From Gymnogyps californianus (Eukaryota > Chordata > Aves > Accipitriformes > Cathartidae), in contig NC_059486.1 of the NCBI RefSeq assembly GCF_018139145.2, positions 7,130,001-7,194,000 of the forward strand: a stretch of DNA of 64,000 nt, given 5' to 3'. The notes beneath the pieces are model-generated. The model was not told the DNA's origin. It worked only from the letters and a program-made list of their open reading frames with translations, and made no database searches. Positions 12,924-27,900 of this stretch are shown piece by piece (the stretch's first letter is position 1; each line of letters starts with the position of its first letter). Both the position numbers and the translations under genes were made by a program.

Positions 12924-15900
12924 GTAAAGAGACGGCTGCATAGCCAGCATTTTGTTCAGAATCTATTCAACTTCTGAAAATACTTGTAGTTTTACTGAAG
13001 TGGTAAAATAGTGAATAAGTGATACCTTATTGCTTCAGATGCGTTTCTTAAAAAGGACTGTTTAGTAGAAACAGAGCTTGCATGTGATTCTAGTAATAGG
13101 CTTTTGGATGTTTGCCAGACATTCAGTGTTTGCTTACACATTTAGAATGATGCCTTGACCTAAGGAAATTTCATTTGACAAACCTTCATTTCTAATGCTT
13201 TTGCCCATCTGGGTGGGTTTTAAAAGGATTGTTAGCAAATAACTAATTGCCTTTTAAGTGATTTCCCCTGTACCCCCCCTTACCCCACTGGAAGTATGGC
13301 ATTGTATAACAACTGTTCTCATCATAAACTCATCTGTGCAGAAAACATTTGGTTCCAACTAGCTCATAGGTCCCTAAATCAAGTGGCTGCAGTTCTTGTT
13401 TAGGCTCCTATTAGGTTTTCAGTCAATTGATAACAGATGGTGAAGCAGACTGCCCTTTTTATAGCCCAAATCTCTTTGATAAGTTTTTCAGGCACATTTC
13501 TTTTTCCTGCTTTTGTGTTAGAAGTTAAACATTTTGAAGATAGGTGAACAGCTTAACAAGCAGAAGATAGATCTCTGTGTGATTGTATCTTGGTAATCTC
13601 TGCATTACTATACAATGTTCCTGTTTTTCTACATGTGAATGTATGCATTATGTATTTTTATAGAAGATAGTAGCAGCAGATACCAAATTTGAACAGGTAT
13701 TTTTGACCTCTAGCTTAAAGTCTTTGGGATTTTTAGCTATGGTTACAGCGTAAGATTAATAATAGTGTGTTCTTGCAAGCTTGCAGATTTTTTTATCCAA
13801 GGAGAGAGTTTATGTATGTGTAGCTCAAGGTACTTATCAGATTTCTGTTTATGTCAGACTGCTTGGTAAATGGTCCTGTTTCAAGGTCTGCCTTGCTATA
13901 GTAGCAAAAAATTGTTTCATTCTCTATTTTTCCATGTGCTTTATATAACTCTGCACTTTATTGTATAGAATCAACTGAACTCTGTTTCAACTTTTTAAGG
14001 GGAAGGGGATCTCATTTGTATTCAACTTTTGTTTTCTTGTCAGTTTTCCGACTCAGCAGGCTATGTGGGATTTGCTAATCTGCCCAACCAGGTTCACAGG
14101 AAATCTGTGAAGAAGGGCTTTGAATTCACACTGATGGTGGTTGGTAAGTGACTTGTTTAAATATTTTTAACTGTTAAACAACAACAAAAAAATTTCTTTC
14201 ACATGGACATATATGTCTTCCTACTTAGCAACTGATTTACACAGAAGAAAAAGCTTTGAACCTCTATGCACTCTCTAATTAAATCTCTTACTATTTTGTC
14301 ATGTTTGGTAGGAGGGAGTATTTGTAGTGATTAATGATGACTGAGCCAACAGGACATTCTTGTATTCCTGACTCATCATCAGATGGTAGGGACAGTTGCT
14401 TAATCTTTCTTTGACTCCCATTTCCCCAACTGAAGGCATGAATGCACATGGTGAATATCTTGCTGTTGAAACGGTGATACTATTCTTGTGTTTTCTGCTG
14501 TTCTATACTGACTCACTCTGGTATTATAACTAAACTTTTAATTTTCCTGTTCTGTGAATGGGCACCTGTAGGAGTCTTTGATGGAAAGTCCTTTAGGCAC
14601 AAAGCTGTTTTAAGTGACATGTTGAATTATACTTGCATTGGATCAGTTTAATGTTATACAAGTGCAAAGGGAGTCCACAGTACTATCACCTTTTTGTAGT
14701 AGTTAACCTTGAAATTACATGTTACTGAAAAATGGAAATGAGAAGAGATGCATAACATGTCCTTCTTATTCTCTGTGCTCTGTAGTACCGTTTGGGATTA
14801 TTTGGTGACAGACCATTCAGCAGTGTCTGTAAAATAAATAGTTAATTTGTGATAAGTGTAGAGTCTTTTATTTCGTGTAGTTTGTGATGATAAGTACAGA
14901 TAACTTCTCCATCTCTAAGATTAGGTTAGTAGCATCTAAAATAACACGGCCAGTTGTTCTAAATGCTGACTCCTTTGATTCCTTGCGTTAGGAAAAAAGT
15001 GACTTTTTGAAATTCAGACTTAGTAATTGCATTTATAGGTTTAACTTTATTACTTTGATGTAGGTCAAAACTTGTATGACCTGAAGTTCTAGAATTATGG
15101 AACTTCTTAGGTGAATTTTTGAATAATTTTCTTAGGATTTTCTGTTTCATGTTTCATAGGACATATGTATCCTAACTATAAGGGTGCAAAGCTCAACTGT
15201 TAGTTTGGGATTGCTTTATTCGTTCTCCCTCCTAACAGTGTTCCAGGTTCAATTTCTAGCTTAGGAAAACCTTAAAGCTCTCAGAAATTTTTAACAGGAG
15301 AGTTACAGCTCCTGATTTTGTAAGTTTAAATGAAAAAAAAGCTTTTATTTCCCTGAAGTAACCTAACTATCTCTAGATCTATAGTCAAAGTGCTGTATGA
15401 CCTTTCAGCTTTTATTATGAAATCTATTACAGTAAACTTAGCATTTTCATTTAAGACTTATAAAAACACTAGAGGCTTGTTTTTCCTGTGTCTTTAAAGT
15501 GCTTAGCTGAGACTTTGATGTTTTTATCTCAAAAACTAGGGTGGATCCTGATGAACAAATTATTTTTCCTCCATAATGTGGTCTTGGGGAAAGAGGAGGT
15601 GCTTTAAAAAGCCTGGAGTAAAAGGTGCTTATGCTTAATAACCTGAATTATTTTGTTTGTAGGTGAGTCTGGCTTGGGAAAATCCACATTAATTAACAGT
15701 CTGTTCCTGACTGATCTTTATCCAGAACGTTATATTCCTGGAGCTGCAGGTAAATGTGGTTTTGCAGTTGTTCCAGCATATACTATATGAAATTTCATGT
15801 TCTTTCAGTTAACATTGCTTCATTCTGATGATAACTTCACCCATGAGACCCTTTATTCATGCTGTCTAGATGTATTTTAATCCTCCAAATTATATTTTTT

Positions 15901-18900
15901 TGAGCCATCATTTTCTCATTTATATTTCCTTTCAAAAAGTCAGCTTTTGTTGTTTCTTCCTCAGTTTTTATTAAAAAAAACAAACACCCCCCCCAAACCT
16001 TTTAGGTGTCCATATACCTAAATGTGGGTTTGCTCTAATACCCATTTCCTCTAATATTTTTTTGCCTGTAATGCCTTAAATCCTGGTTAGAGGTGTAAAT
16101 ACCTTTTGACAAAGAATCTAGCATGCTTCTGAGTATTGTAATTTTATTTTTTCATATTGTTATGAGTAAATCCCCTTTTTTTTAGTTCATTGGTTCTTGT
16201 TCATTTACAAAAATGTGGTAAATTTTGACTAGCTAGCTTGTTTTTTTCTTTAAAATACTTTGTCATGTAGGTTACAATACACTTCAGCTTGCACTTCCTG
16301 TTCTGTTGCTCTCTCCTGCAGGGGTTTCTGCAGCAATTGATAGGCATAATAACAATCAAAATGTTCCTTTATTTTAGAGAAAATAGAGAGAACAGTTCAA
16401 ATCGAAGCTTCTACAGTAGAGATAGAGGAGCGAGGGGTGAAACTGCGTTTAACAGTAGTTGACACACCAGGATATGGAGATGCCATTAACAGCCAGGACT
16501 GGTACGTGTGTAAAAACTGCTTTGCTTGATAGAGTTTGTCTCTTACGCAAACACTACTCTAGTGTATCTGTCTCTCTGAACTTAAGTGATTCAGCTGGTG
16601 GTCTTTGGATAACTTTGATGTACTAAAAGGAAGCAACAGGTTCATCATTCTTAATGCTAATGGAGCGTTATCTTGAATTCATGGTAGAGGGTCTTTTCTG
16701 AGTCCTTGCAGTTAAGCACAATTTTCTAAGCACTTCTGCATTCTGAGTGCTCATCTTCATATCATCAGTGACATGATCATTTAGTTTGTGTGAGCTTTCT
16801 AATCAAGTTTCTCTTATAATTTTTGTTGGCTAAAATACACATCTCTAGTAAAACTGTATTACTTTGTACAACTTCCCATTTCAATTTTCTAACCACTTTT
16901 TAATGTTTTTAGAAGGTTTGGTTAGTGTTCTCTAGGCTGTCTGTGATTCTCCCTCAAAATTAATGGCCTTTCCTCCAGTAAGGTTCTCTGTGATAACTGC
17001 AGTCAACTTTTAATCCCCATAGCTGCTCTGATAGGGCAGAGTTCTGGCAGAGGGAATTTTTTTGTTCGTCTTTTACTTGCTATGTCTCTGGCCCATCCAG
17101 TTTCCATATTTTTAAGACCATTCTTTTCATTCCCTGTCCTTTGTATGTACTACTAGCAATTTGGATAGAACTGCATTTTTTTATAATGGTGTTACTACTT
17201 AGCTCTCTCTGGCCTATATATAGCTGATAATCTTTAACGGCTGAAATAATTGTCTGCAGATACACTGGACAACATACATAGTTGCTTGAGCATAAAGATC
17301 ATGAAGAAAGAAAATGGTAAAATAGCTATGAAGGAACTGGGCAGTTTGTAACAAAATCAGAATTAATATGTTTGTTCATAAATATAATTTCCAAATCATC
17401 ATTGTCATGCATTTTAACTGTGGAAAACTGATCTTGTGATAACTTTTTTCAAATAAAAATAAGATACATTAATGTGCTTACTAGGATGCCTGAATTATTC
17501 CAATGCAACTAGAAGCTGAACTTTGAATTTCCACGTGGTTGTCTTTTAAGAAGGCTAACAATATTTATTTTGCTTAGCCATTAATTTATGTTGACACTTT
17601 TTTGTGGTGGTGGTGGTAATCCTAAGGCAAACAAAGTGTCACTGTGCAGAGAAAGGGAGCATACAGTTAATACTGGTTGATTTGAGTTCTTCACTATAAG
17701 TTAAAGATCAGGAAGGAGGCAAGTAGCTGATAAAATAAACATCTATAATGCTAATAGAATGTTTTGTAATCTTTTCTTGACAGAATGCTGTGTTAATGTT
17801 CTTCAGAATGCTCCAGATATCAGACATGGTTTTTCTTTTCTTTCTGTGGTATACTGTAGAAACAGCAAAAGTGAAGGCAGTGAAGTTATATAATACACTA
17901 AATGAAAGTTTGAAAGTGAAGCTGTAGTGGGATTTTTATTTTCCTCCCACTTTTCTTACTTTATTAAGTTAAAAATAATTGAACTTTCAGAATAACACTA
18001 AGGCATCTTTCTGGACTGCAGCATGGTCTTGCTTATTTTGTGCACTGTTGACTAGAGCTTCCTTCCGCTGGAGCTAAGAGCTCTGCAGCCTGTGTATTGT
18101 GTTACGTAGAGCTCTTCCTGTTGATTGTGTTCTAATGCCCTTTGTTTATTCTCTTAAGATGTTTCTTAGAGACCTACGTGTTCAGATTTTTCCCCTTTCT
18201 TTTTAGAGGCTTGCTAAATAGAGTCATTCCATGATGATTCAGATCCAGTAGAACAATTTACTGGTTTATACTTAGTTTTCTGTGACGAATCTTAATCATC
18301 AAAATACATTATGGGAACAAATAGTACATACTTACTACAAAATAAAAAGATGCAGTTAATTTTAATTGTCCCTCTCTAGTCCCATTTTCTTATGTCACAT
18401 AAAAAGACTGTTTGAGCCATGACGAGTGTCATTTTGACTAAGTGTGTTAGTCTTTACAGGATGTCATAGGAACTTGGATGGATGGACTCTGTCTCAAACT
18501 GTAGTCAAGACTAACCCACTGCAACTACCTTCCTTCCTTGTTAGTTCAGAGGAAGTAGCAAGTTTGTGTTCTTGAACTCATGTTTGTGTTTAGAAGCATT
18601 TACTGAAATTACGGTTAACTGGTAGATGGTGCTGATCTCGATCCAAGTTTTATAAAGCACTTTTTTGGGGGGCAGCTGCAATTTATTCAGACTACCTGTT
18701 TTTCAGGGTGATGAATTTTACTAAGGTTATTTTTCAACAGAGGTAAGTCAAACTGGCACAATGTCTTCAGGAGGCAGCAATCGCTGATCCTGTTTCAAAT
18801 ATCTTTCTCCTGAGTAGGTTTCCTAACAGCTTTTGGTTTCTGTCTTTGCACTGATGAAAGGGCTTAATTTTAGAGTTTGACTTTTGAGGATGGGAGCTGG

Positions 18901-21900
18901 GGTCAATTTTATGTATTTTCTATCACGGAAGAAGTGCTAGTAAGGATTATGTATTGTCAGGAGTTTGTCCAGTGGGTCTCCTGGATTGGAAGAATAACAA
19001 CGTTGGACTGGGAAATCAGTTATTAGAGAATGTGTTACACTAAATCTATAAAGCAGATTATTTTTTGTTTTGCAAATGCTATTGTATTTAAAACAGCCTG
19101 TAAGGAAAGGTGGATGCTAACTACAGTTAACCATAGTGATAATTTTTTAGATTCTGTGTGAAGCTTTAGTGCTAGCTGGAGTTCTGTATTCTAGAATCAA
19201 ACTACACCTAGGAATGCTCTTGGCATCAGCTTAGGTGTGTGTTTGGAGAATAGCAAAATTCTTTATGGTGCGAGGTTTGAAGCATAGAATGGCTGTTCCA
19301 TGCATAAGGACATTGGGATCGTGAGAGAAGCATGTCCTTAAAGTAACATCTTTCATCAGACAGAAGAGAAGGGATCTAAGGAGGGGAGGAAAAAAAAATT
19401 GCTTCATGCACAGATTTGGGATCAAATCTGGCATCAAAAGGATGGTTGACAAAAACAGTCTACAGATTAACTTGTTAGATATTGCTAATCATACGCATCA
19501 TTTCCTCATGGTTGCAGTGTCGCAGGTCATTCTTTGATAACTGCTTTCTGGCTGCTGCTAACTTTCTTTTTTTACTGGCTTATGTTAAATTGTATTTTGT
19601 GGTTTTTGGCAGCTTAGTAATATTGTTCATTTTCCCCCAATGGCCTTAAATGCAACAGTTGTGTTGTTTGCTGTTACAATACAGGATGTGCTATCTCCTA
19701 AGTAATGATAGCACAGTGGTATAAGCCAGGTGTTTCCCGGAAGTCAGGAGGTACAAGACACTAATGCCATATTTATAGGGAAAATTATAGCTGTTAGAGC
19801 TAGAAAACTGCACGTAAACTAATTACATTGCCAGGGAAATGTGTGATAGTTGCTTTCCCATTGTTTGTGCTTGGTTTCTGTCCTAATATTTGTACGTCTT
19901 CAGTCTCGTTACCTTTCACCAGCTAAAAGGAGAGTATCCAAGATCAACAGGAACATAAACCATGTTGTCCTTTTTCAACACATTTAGGTATTAAGATGCT
20001 AGTTCTTAAAGACTTGAGCAGCTCTAAGGTCAAAACCCAATAAATTCCATGTTTTGCTGTGTCATCTTCTGTAGTATGACTTAGAACACTGCAAATCTTG
20101 CAAAGATATAAACGTGTGTATATATATTCTACTATGGATTTATTCCTCCTAGATCCAAAAGCTTACTCAGCTTTGGAAAATCAAGTTCCCTCCAGGATCT
20201 CTTCCATCATTCTTGTTACTTTCGTTCATTATCTTCATTACAGCCACGCAGCCCAGGGTTGAACTTCACTGCCTGTCACAGTATTTGCCATCGTTCTATG
20301 TGTTCATTTTCCAAATGACTAATTCTTTTTTTTGTTCTCTTGTCTGTTTCCTCCTTACATTTCTCTAGTCAAATTTACACTTTCTCAACAACAGAAATAC
20401 TATTTTCAAGTTAAGATTTCTGCTCAGTTTTTCCCCAAATAGTTTGATATGTTCATGACACACAATCATGTGCTAATCTTATCTTCATCAGTGTGTTCAT
20501 TTCCCTTCCCCTGCAGTACTTAATATAAAGTGTCCTTTTATATTAATGTTTTTTGCAGGTGTTTACATGCTCTGGAATATCTTAAATAATCTTAAAACAA
20601 TCTTCTTAGTAATGCATTGTGTTTTCTTTTTCTCTCTCTAGTCACTGCTCTTTGTATCTGAGTAGTCTATGTGATCAAATTTTGTGTTCCTTTACTTCTT
20701 TGTAGAGCATATTTTAAATTGCCTTGAACTAAGTAGTAATTATTTTTCTTTGCCAACAGAAAAGGATTCTGTAAGGTAACAAAAATAGCTTAATAAATCA
20801 TGTGATGCTTTAGTGCATGACTTGCAAATGTATTTGTACTTAATTCAAACAGACTAGAATACCAGAATTTTCATAGGTAACTATAGAAATCTAGCTCTAG
20901 GGTCAAGGTTGTAAATCAGGAGGATATCCGGGATATGTCATTTGTCAGCTGGTTTAAAAACAAATCCTCACCCCCTACCCCCAGAAAACAAGCAGAAAAA
21001 TCCTCAATCTTCTGTTCCTGTCTGTCTTGTCTCAGTACTGAGCGCTTTTTTTCTGAGTTTGCACTTGAACTTTTTATCCAGTGGGCAGAGTAACACTTGA
21101 AAGTAGCTCTAGGCATAAATAGACACTTGGTGGTTGCTATGAAAATATCTTTTTGCATTATCAAAATACTTTTCCTCAGTATTACATACAATGCTAGGAA
21201 GTTGAATTTTTGTAACAGAAATATTCGTAATAAAAGTGTGATTCTCCTCCTTCTGTTCTTATTTTTTCATAATTCTTCTTTCATTATTTTAACGCTGATC
21301 TCTAAGATGCCTCTCTTTCTTTCCCTCCCCCATACTACAGCTTCAAAACAATTATCCAGTACATTGACAACCAGTTTGAAAGATACCTTCATGATGAGAG
21401 CGGTCTAAACAGGCGCCACATTATAGACAACAGAGTCCATTGCTGTTTTTACTTCATCTCTCCCTTTGGGCATGGGTAAGAAAAAGCTCTTGAGCCCTTG
21501 TATTTTAGGGCATTGTATCTTGTTCATAAGTCTGTTCATTACTTGAACTGGAAACTTAATTTTAATGTTAATTGAGTTACTTCCCACACTGTCAGTTAGC
21601 CAATGCAATTAAAATGGTCTTTGGGGATTAATGGTCTCCTCTGCTTTGTCCCCTTTTTGGCATTTAATATTGTTTTGAAGCATTACGTTGTTTATCACCC
21701 AGAAACATAAGAGCTTATAATATCCAATTTATCTTATAGTGACAATTTTAATTGCAATTCAACCTTTACACAACTAAGCTGATAAGCAAGTGCTCTGACT
21801 TAATTTATTCTGGAAATACTATTTATGTAAATATTTAAATAATTTTTAATACATTTGATCTGTTAAAAAAACCAAACAAAAACCCACACCTTTTTCCCCC

Positions 21901-24900
21901 GTTTTTTTCCACTTGTTGGCAGGCTGAAACCATTAGATGTAGAATTCATGAAGGCTCTTCATGGAAAAGTCAACATTGTCCCTGTGATTGCCAAGGCTGA
22001 CACACTGACGCTGAAGGAGAGGGAAAGGCTGAAGAGAAGAGTAGGTCTAACACTTGATCATGAGAACAATGCAACCTGTAGAATATTAAAGCCAAATATA
22101 AAGTAAATTCAAACTGAAGAGGGGTGAGTGATATTGGCCAAGGACCTAAGCTTCAGGAAGTGTGAGGTGGGAAATCTTCACTGAAGTCTGATGTGCTTTA
22201 CCAGTTACACTTGCTGAGAATCTGGCCATTCTTGGCTTCATCTATCTTAGCAAGCAGTGCACCCTAGTAGAGCAGGTTTTGAGCAAAACGGTTTGTAACG
22301 AGGGCTCAAATCATCCTGAAATGCATGTGGTGTAGATGTTTCAGACTAGCTCTCATGTAGTCCAGTGGACTGAATGCCCATTAGTGGTGGGAGTGCATTA
22401 GATATGTTCTGAGAGTGTATCTTTAGGTTTAGTTTCATCCAAAAGAAACTTGGTTTGCGTACTCTAACTGTGCTGCATGGTTTGTAGCAAAACATGGTTA
22501 AGTTGGGGTGGTTGGAAACTTGCTTAATAAGTGCACCCATGATAGAAACTAAAACCCATGATACAAACTAAAACTAATATAGAGGCAGGACAGTTAGGCT
22601 AATACATTAGCAGGATGCCTTTTGTAGCTCCATTGTTACAGAAAAGTGTATGTTGTCTTGTATCTGTTCATGTGAAATACTAGGACGTACTTAGCATTGC
22701 ATTGGAGAAAGGCTTTCCAGACAGTCGTACTAAAATAAATCTTTTTGCATTGGGAGATTTCCTTGCTGTCTTGAATTTTTTTTGCCAAACCTTTCCAAGA
22801 CAGGCCAGCCTCTGCCAAATATGACATTGTAGTGAATTCTACAGGAATAAAGTACATATTTGTGGTTGTACAAGTCTTTCACCTTAAATCTAACTTCCAT
22901 TTAATCTCATCATAGAATAATTTGGCCAATGAATGTAAATATTTACTCTTTCCTGGTTTATCCTCTTTGATTCAGAATGACTTCAAGCACCTTGTTAAAG
23001 AAAGGAATGGATAGGTTGTCAGATTGTAGTATGGTAAGAGGTGGTTCAGTAAAATTTATTGAGATCAGAAGCTTTTTTCAGGTTCTGTTGACTCAAAACC
23101 AGTACATTCAGTTGTAAAGTCTAACAGATTTGAACCTTACAAAGCCTGTGAATTTTTACAAGTCTAATAACTTATGTGTTGAGGAGTATAGAGATAATTA
23201 GTACTTCTAAAATGCAGTTTATACTTTACACCAGAGTATGCAAACTTTTTTTCATGGTAAGATTATGTCTTAATCTTTTATATTGTATCTTAATATCGTT
23301 TTGTACTACCACTTTTTGATTTTCATGGAGGGCATGACAGATTTTTTGATTGTGATCCTCTGGCTTCCAGTAGTCCTTTAGAATGGTTATTGGATATTTA
23401 TTCCAATGGCTTTTGTGGGGGGGTATTTTTCTGCTGGGAAAATAGTATAGTTAAAATCATGCTTACAAAATAGCACATTAGCTGAACTCAACCTAAATTC
23501 AGAGGATTTGTTTGGGTGTTTTTTTGGATGGGCCAGTGCCACAATCAAAGATGTGACCATGGTTTGTGTAGGCATGTAGGCAACTAAAATTTGGCAAGGT
23601 GAGGTACTGCTGGCATTGCTGTTTTGTTTGTATAAAGCTCAGTGATGTAAGAAAACCTGCCCAAGAAATGGAATAAATCCTCTGTATCTGAAGAATTTTA
23701 AAGTGAGGACAGTTGTGACTGTAGGAACCTTGTCTGTAATGTAGAAAAACCTTCACTGAAGGGGGGAGAGGTGTTTATACAACAGTGACCAGCTTTATGA
23801 TGAGCTAGGTGAAAGGAGGAAGGAAAAAAAAAAAAACCCAGGTCATTCATTGAGTTAAAAAGGACCTCTGGATCCTGCTGGGAGAAATTCTGTCCAGGCT
23901 CTTGAGCTTTTATTTTGTTCCTCCACAAATGCTGTGAGGAGATGACAGGTACTGTGGGCAAATTGAAAGAACTCATAGGGAAATAATAAAGCAGAGATGT
24001 GGCTGCTTATGCTAGTTTTATCGCTTCTCTCTTTCTGTGGCTGTACTGACTTGGTGAAAGATTTTTATCTGACAGTAATATTGTTTGTGGAGCTGCTACT
24101 TTTTATAAACAAACTGTATTTGATCTTTCAGCAGTGTACTTCAGGCTCAGTTTTCATAGATACTTATTTTTTAGTTCATCATTTGGTAGCAGAATGATGT
24201 TTAAAGATTTGAAGCAGGCATTTAAGTGGAATATTAATTATTTGACAATATAATTCACAGGGAATCTGAATGTTCTGCTTTGTCGGTTCAAATACATAAA
24301 ATAAACTGATATAAAATAGGTTCTAGCTACAATCATCTTTCACAAAAGCAGTTCTTAGGTGAAATGAAGAGGAACATACTCTTACCAGGTTTCAATACTT
24401 GCTGTAATTGTTTCGGGACTCTTTCTTCTGTGCTCCTTTTGTCTGCTGCTTGTGGTCTCTCTTAGGGTCAAGCATAGTATAGTGCAAATGCTGTTTGACA
24501 TTCGCTTCTGTGTGTTATTAACACCAGATTTTAGTTGAAACATGGCAGTAACACAAGCAAACATGTTTCCCAATGTGAATTTGGAACTGCTTGTTTTTCA
24601 ATACAATTCTGTAAGTGATGTTAGATTGAGGGTTTATGATGCACATTTATTGTGGAAGATGGAGATGAATCCCAGTTTACATATCCTGTGATGAACAGAT
24701 TAATTTAAAGGCAACCTCTCTTCACCATATTCAGTGCTAATCCACGTCTAGTTCTTTCTAGTTTGAGCAAAGTTACTTTTAACTAACTAGTCTTTAAAAC
24801 AGTCTTGACTTACATATATGGACACCACATTTATGCATTGGTTAAATATAACAAGATGAATGGCACTTATGCTGTAGTCTGAGGGAGTGGTTAGGAACCA

Positions 24901-27900
24901 GGTAAACAAGTCTTCATTATTTTTGTACTGCTGGCAAAGGTCACTCTACAAACTGAGTTTATACTAAGTCAAATGTGTAATGTCGTTCCAAAGCTTTGAA
25001 AGTCTAGCTACTGTATATTGTTCTAACTCAAAGCATTTTGGCTAACAGAATCTCTAAACAAGAATAAGAATCAAAATTCTGCTTTGCTGACGCAGCTTGA
25101 AGTCTTTATTTTTTTTTAGATGTTTCTGCCATTTGGCCATCAATCTAAAGTAAAATGTTTTTGTTTTGCTGCTTTGGACTAAGCAGCAAGATCAGTTTGT
25201 GGTGCTTGCAAAGGAAACCCAGCTTGGAGTAATTCCTGTTTGGTCTTTCTGGAATTCAAAGTTATTTTTTAAAACTCTTGAGTGGGAAGAAATGCAAGGC
25301 AGTTTCACAAGCTGTGCCATGCAAGGCTGCTAAGGAAACCTGCTCAAAAGAATGACTTCATGAGAGGGGAACTAATATTTTGACTTTTTTTTAATTTCCC
25401 ATGGGAAGGTTAATCTTTAGGAACACAGAATCCTCTGAGGCCAATAAAATTCGGATTTGAAGAAGCAAAATGCTGTTTCATTGTTAGGACCATAAAATAC
25501 AGTTTGTTTTTATTGCAATTCTTTTTCCTTTCAGGAAAGCACTAGGTTTAACAGCTGTAATATATTATTCTAGCACCCCTTGTTGTCGGCTTTCCCGTTA
25601 TTGTTTCACTTGCATTTTATCTTTAAGATCTCAGCCAGGTTAAATGTGCTTTTTTGTTTTATGCAGCTACTTAAAGGCATTGCGCTGCAGCACTGCCCCA
25701 CCTATCCCAGCTGTGCATCTTTTATTATCATTTGGTGACAATTTAGTTATCTTCCATTTTGCAAAACAGTAACAACATGCATTGATTTAAATGTAACTGT
25801 GTGAATGTAACTGTTAATTGCTTATTGGCAACACTTACTTCCAAATTTCTTTTTTCTTTTAAAAATATTGCTTTCTGTGTAGATGGGCACTGATTTTATT
25901 AGTGTGTGCGCGTGTATGAGTGCGGGGATTGTTTATGTACCTGGCAGGAAAACATTGTCATGGGAATAGCTGTGGTTCATACATGGTCATTCCTCTTCTA
26001 ATGGTCTGAAGGATTGTTTTATTTTAAACAACTGTTCAATAATCAAGCTCTGGTTGGACGAGTTTTATTTATACCGCAGCTATCAGTTGCCATCACAACA
26101 GAGGATCGAGGAACCCAACAATACTATGAGAAGGCTCATTAAGACCTCTCGTCTATTTGAAGTCTGGTTGTATTTGTATTATCAAGTTAATGTCCAATTA
26201 TATGTGTAGTAATGACAGCACAAGTCCATACGTAGGCTTTTCTGAATGTTTTTATGATTATCTCAAAACCCCCCTGATTTTGCCCAGACTTTGTCTACTA
26301 TAGCAGTTCATTACAGCAGTAGTGCTGCTGCTTGGTTCAGGTGCTGGTTGTGGGGTTACAGTTGCAACTCGTTAGGGAATACTAAACTAGAAAGTTTGCA
26401 CAGTTAACCTTTTTCTGCGGAGTCATCCAAGGTCCCTTTGAAGAGAGTTATTGTGGAATCTCAGCATTCTTCATACTCTCCTCATACCACCACACTTTCT
26501 TTAGTGAAAGAAAATCTTGTCAGTGCATTTGATGGGATTTCTGACTTAAATGTTTTTAATAGTATGGCAGTAGAAGCATTCTCTTCAATTTTGAAGAAAG
26601 GATTGACTTATACCGCCTTTTGAAACTGCCAAAGGCCTGGAATTATGCTAGCTACTTACCCCTGCAGTGATTTCATTAGGAAAAGAATGTATACAGGAAT
26701 ACAGATTAACACAAAAAATAGTCTATCTCAGACATTAGTGACAATAAAGAAAACTGTTTATGGATGGTTTTTCTCTTAGTGGATTTTGAATAACTTTCTC
26801 CAGTTTAAGTGGATAATAAGCTTTTGTCTTTTTGATTCAAGAGACAATAGGCACTGTATTTTAAATTTTTGTACATATCAAATACACAAAAATATACTTT
26901 GGCATGGGCTGCATGGTTTTGATGCTGTAACTAATGAGTCTCTTCTCCAAATCCATTGCTTTTACTTATTTTTTCATATTAACTTAACTTTGGTTTTGTC
27001 TGCTGCTGTATTATGCTCCATGTAAATCTTCTGGGTTTTTTTAATTATTTACTTGCTATGTTTTCTAAAAATGCATTTATCTTTTGTACCTTTTTAAAAA
27101 TCTTTAAGCCTGTGTTGTTTGGCACTTTGGACACTGAGTCAGGAGCATATTTATTAATCTTCAGAAAGCGCTGTGCAAGAGGACGTTGTATTACAAATAT
27201 TTTATTAGTTATGTAGCTAACATTCATAGCAAATAGTGTTCTAATTCTGATGTTTAATCCCCAAGTACAGCTACAGATTGTTGTCTGAAGGCCTTGATTG
27301 CATCTTGATATGTTTATTTTAAATGCTTATTTCAGTATCACTGCACAAAAATATGCTAGTTAAGGTCATATGCAAAGAAACATACATTAGGAATATCACA
27401 AAGTGCATTTAGTCAGTGAGTCTGTTTCTCTTTGAGTGGACAGACAGGTGAACTGCTGTTTGTGTTTAGCCATTTCTGATTTTGCAGATTGTGTCATAGA
27501 TAGATTACAAACAGTTTAATTCAGAGGTAATTTCAGCAAATGTTTTGGCTTTTTAAAATGCCTGTTAGTAAGCTCTTTAAAAGAGAACCTCTGTAGTTAA
27601 CAAATGTCAGCAATGTTTTTAAGATACTTTTTTTGCAATAGTAAAATAAAATCCTTAAAATGGAACCAGGTCTAGTGTAGGCTTCCTTTCTTCATTTTAA
27701 GGATGTGATTGATTTCCCACTTAGTATTCCATTCTTACATCTCAACATGTAGGTTGCTTGCTGAGTGCTTTTATACCTTGTACTGCTCTTTCCAGGATAT
27801 TTATGGACTTGAGGTGCAAGTCTCTGTTGAATGAAGAAAAAATGAAAAACGCTGTGGGTTTTTTTTTTTTTTTTCTTCATAGGTAGAATGAAATTAATGC

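Noticed and set aside
21097..21408. 103-codon plus-strand frame overlapping septin exon 6
   Set aside because: It is in the wrong frame relative to the septin exon and has no motif; a shadow of the real exon.
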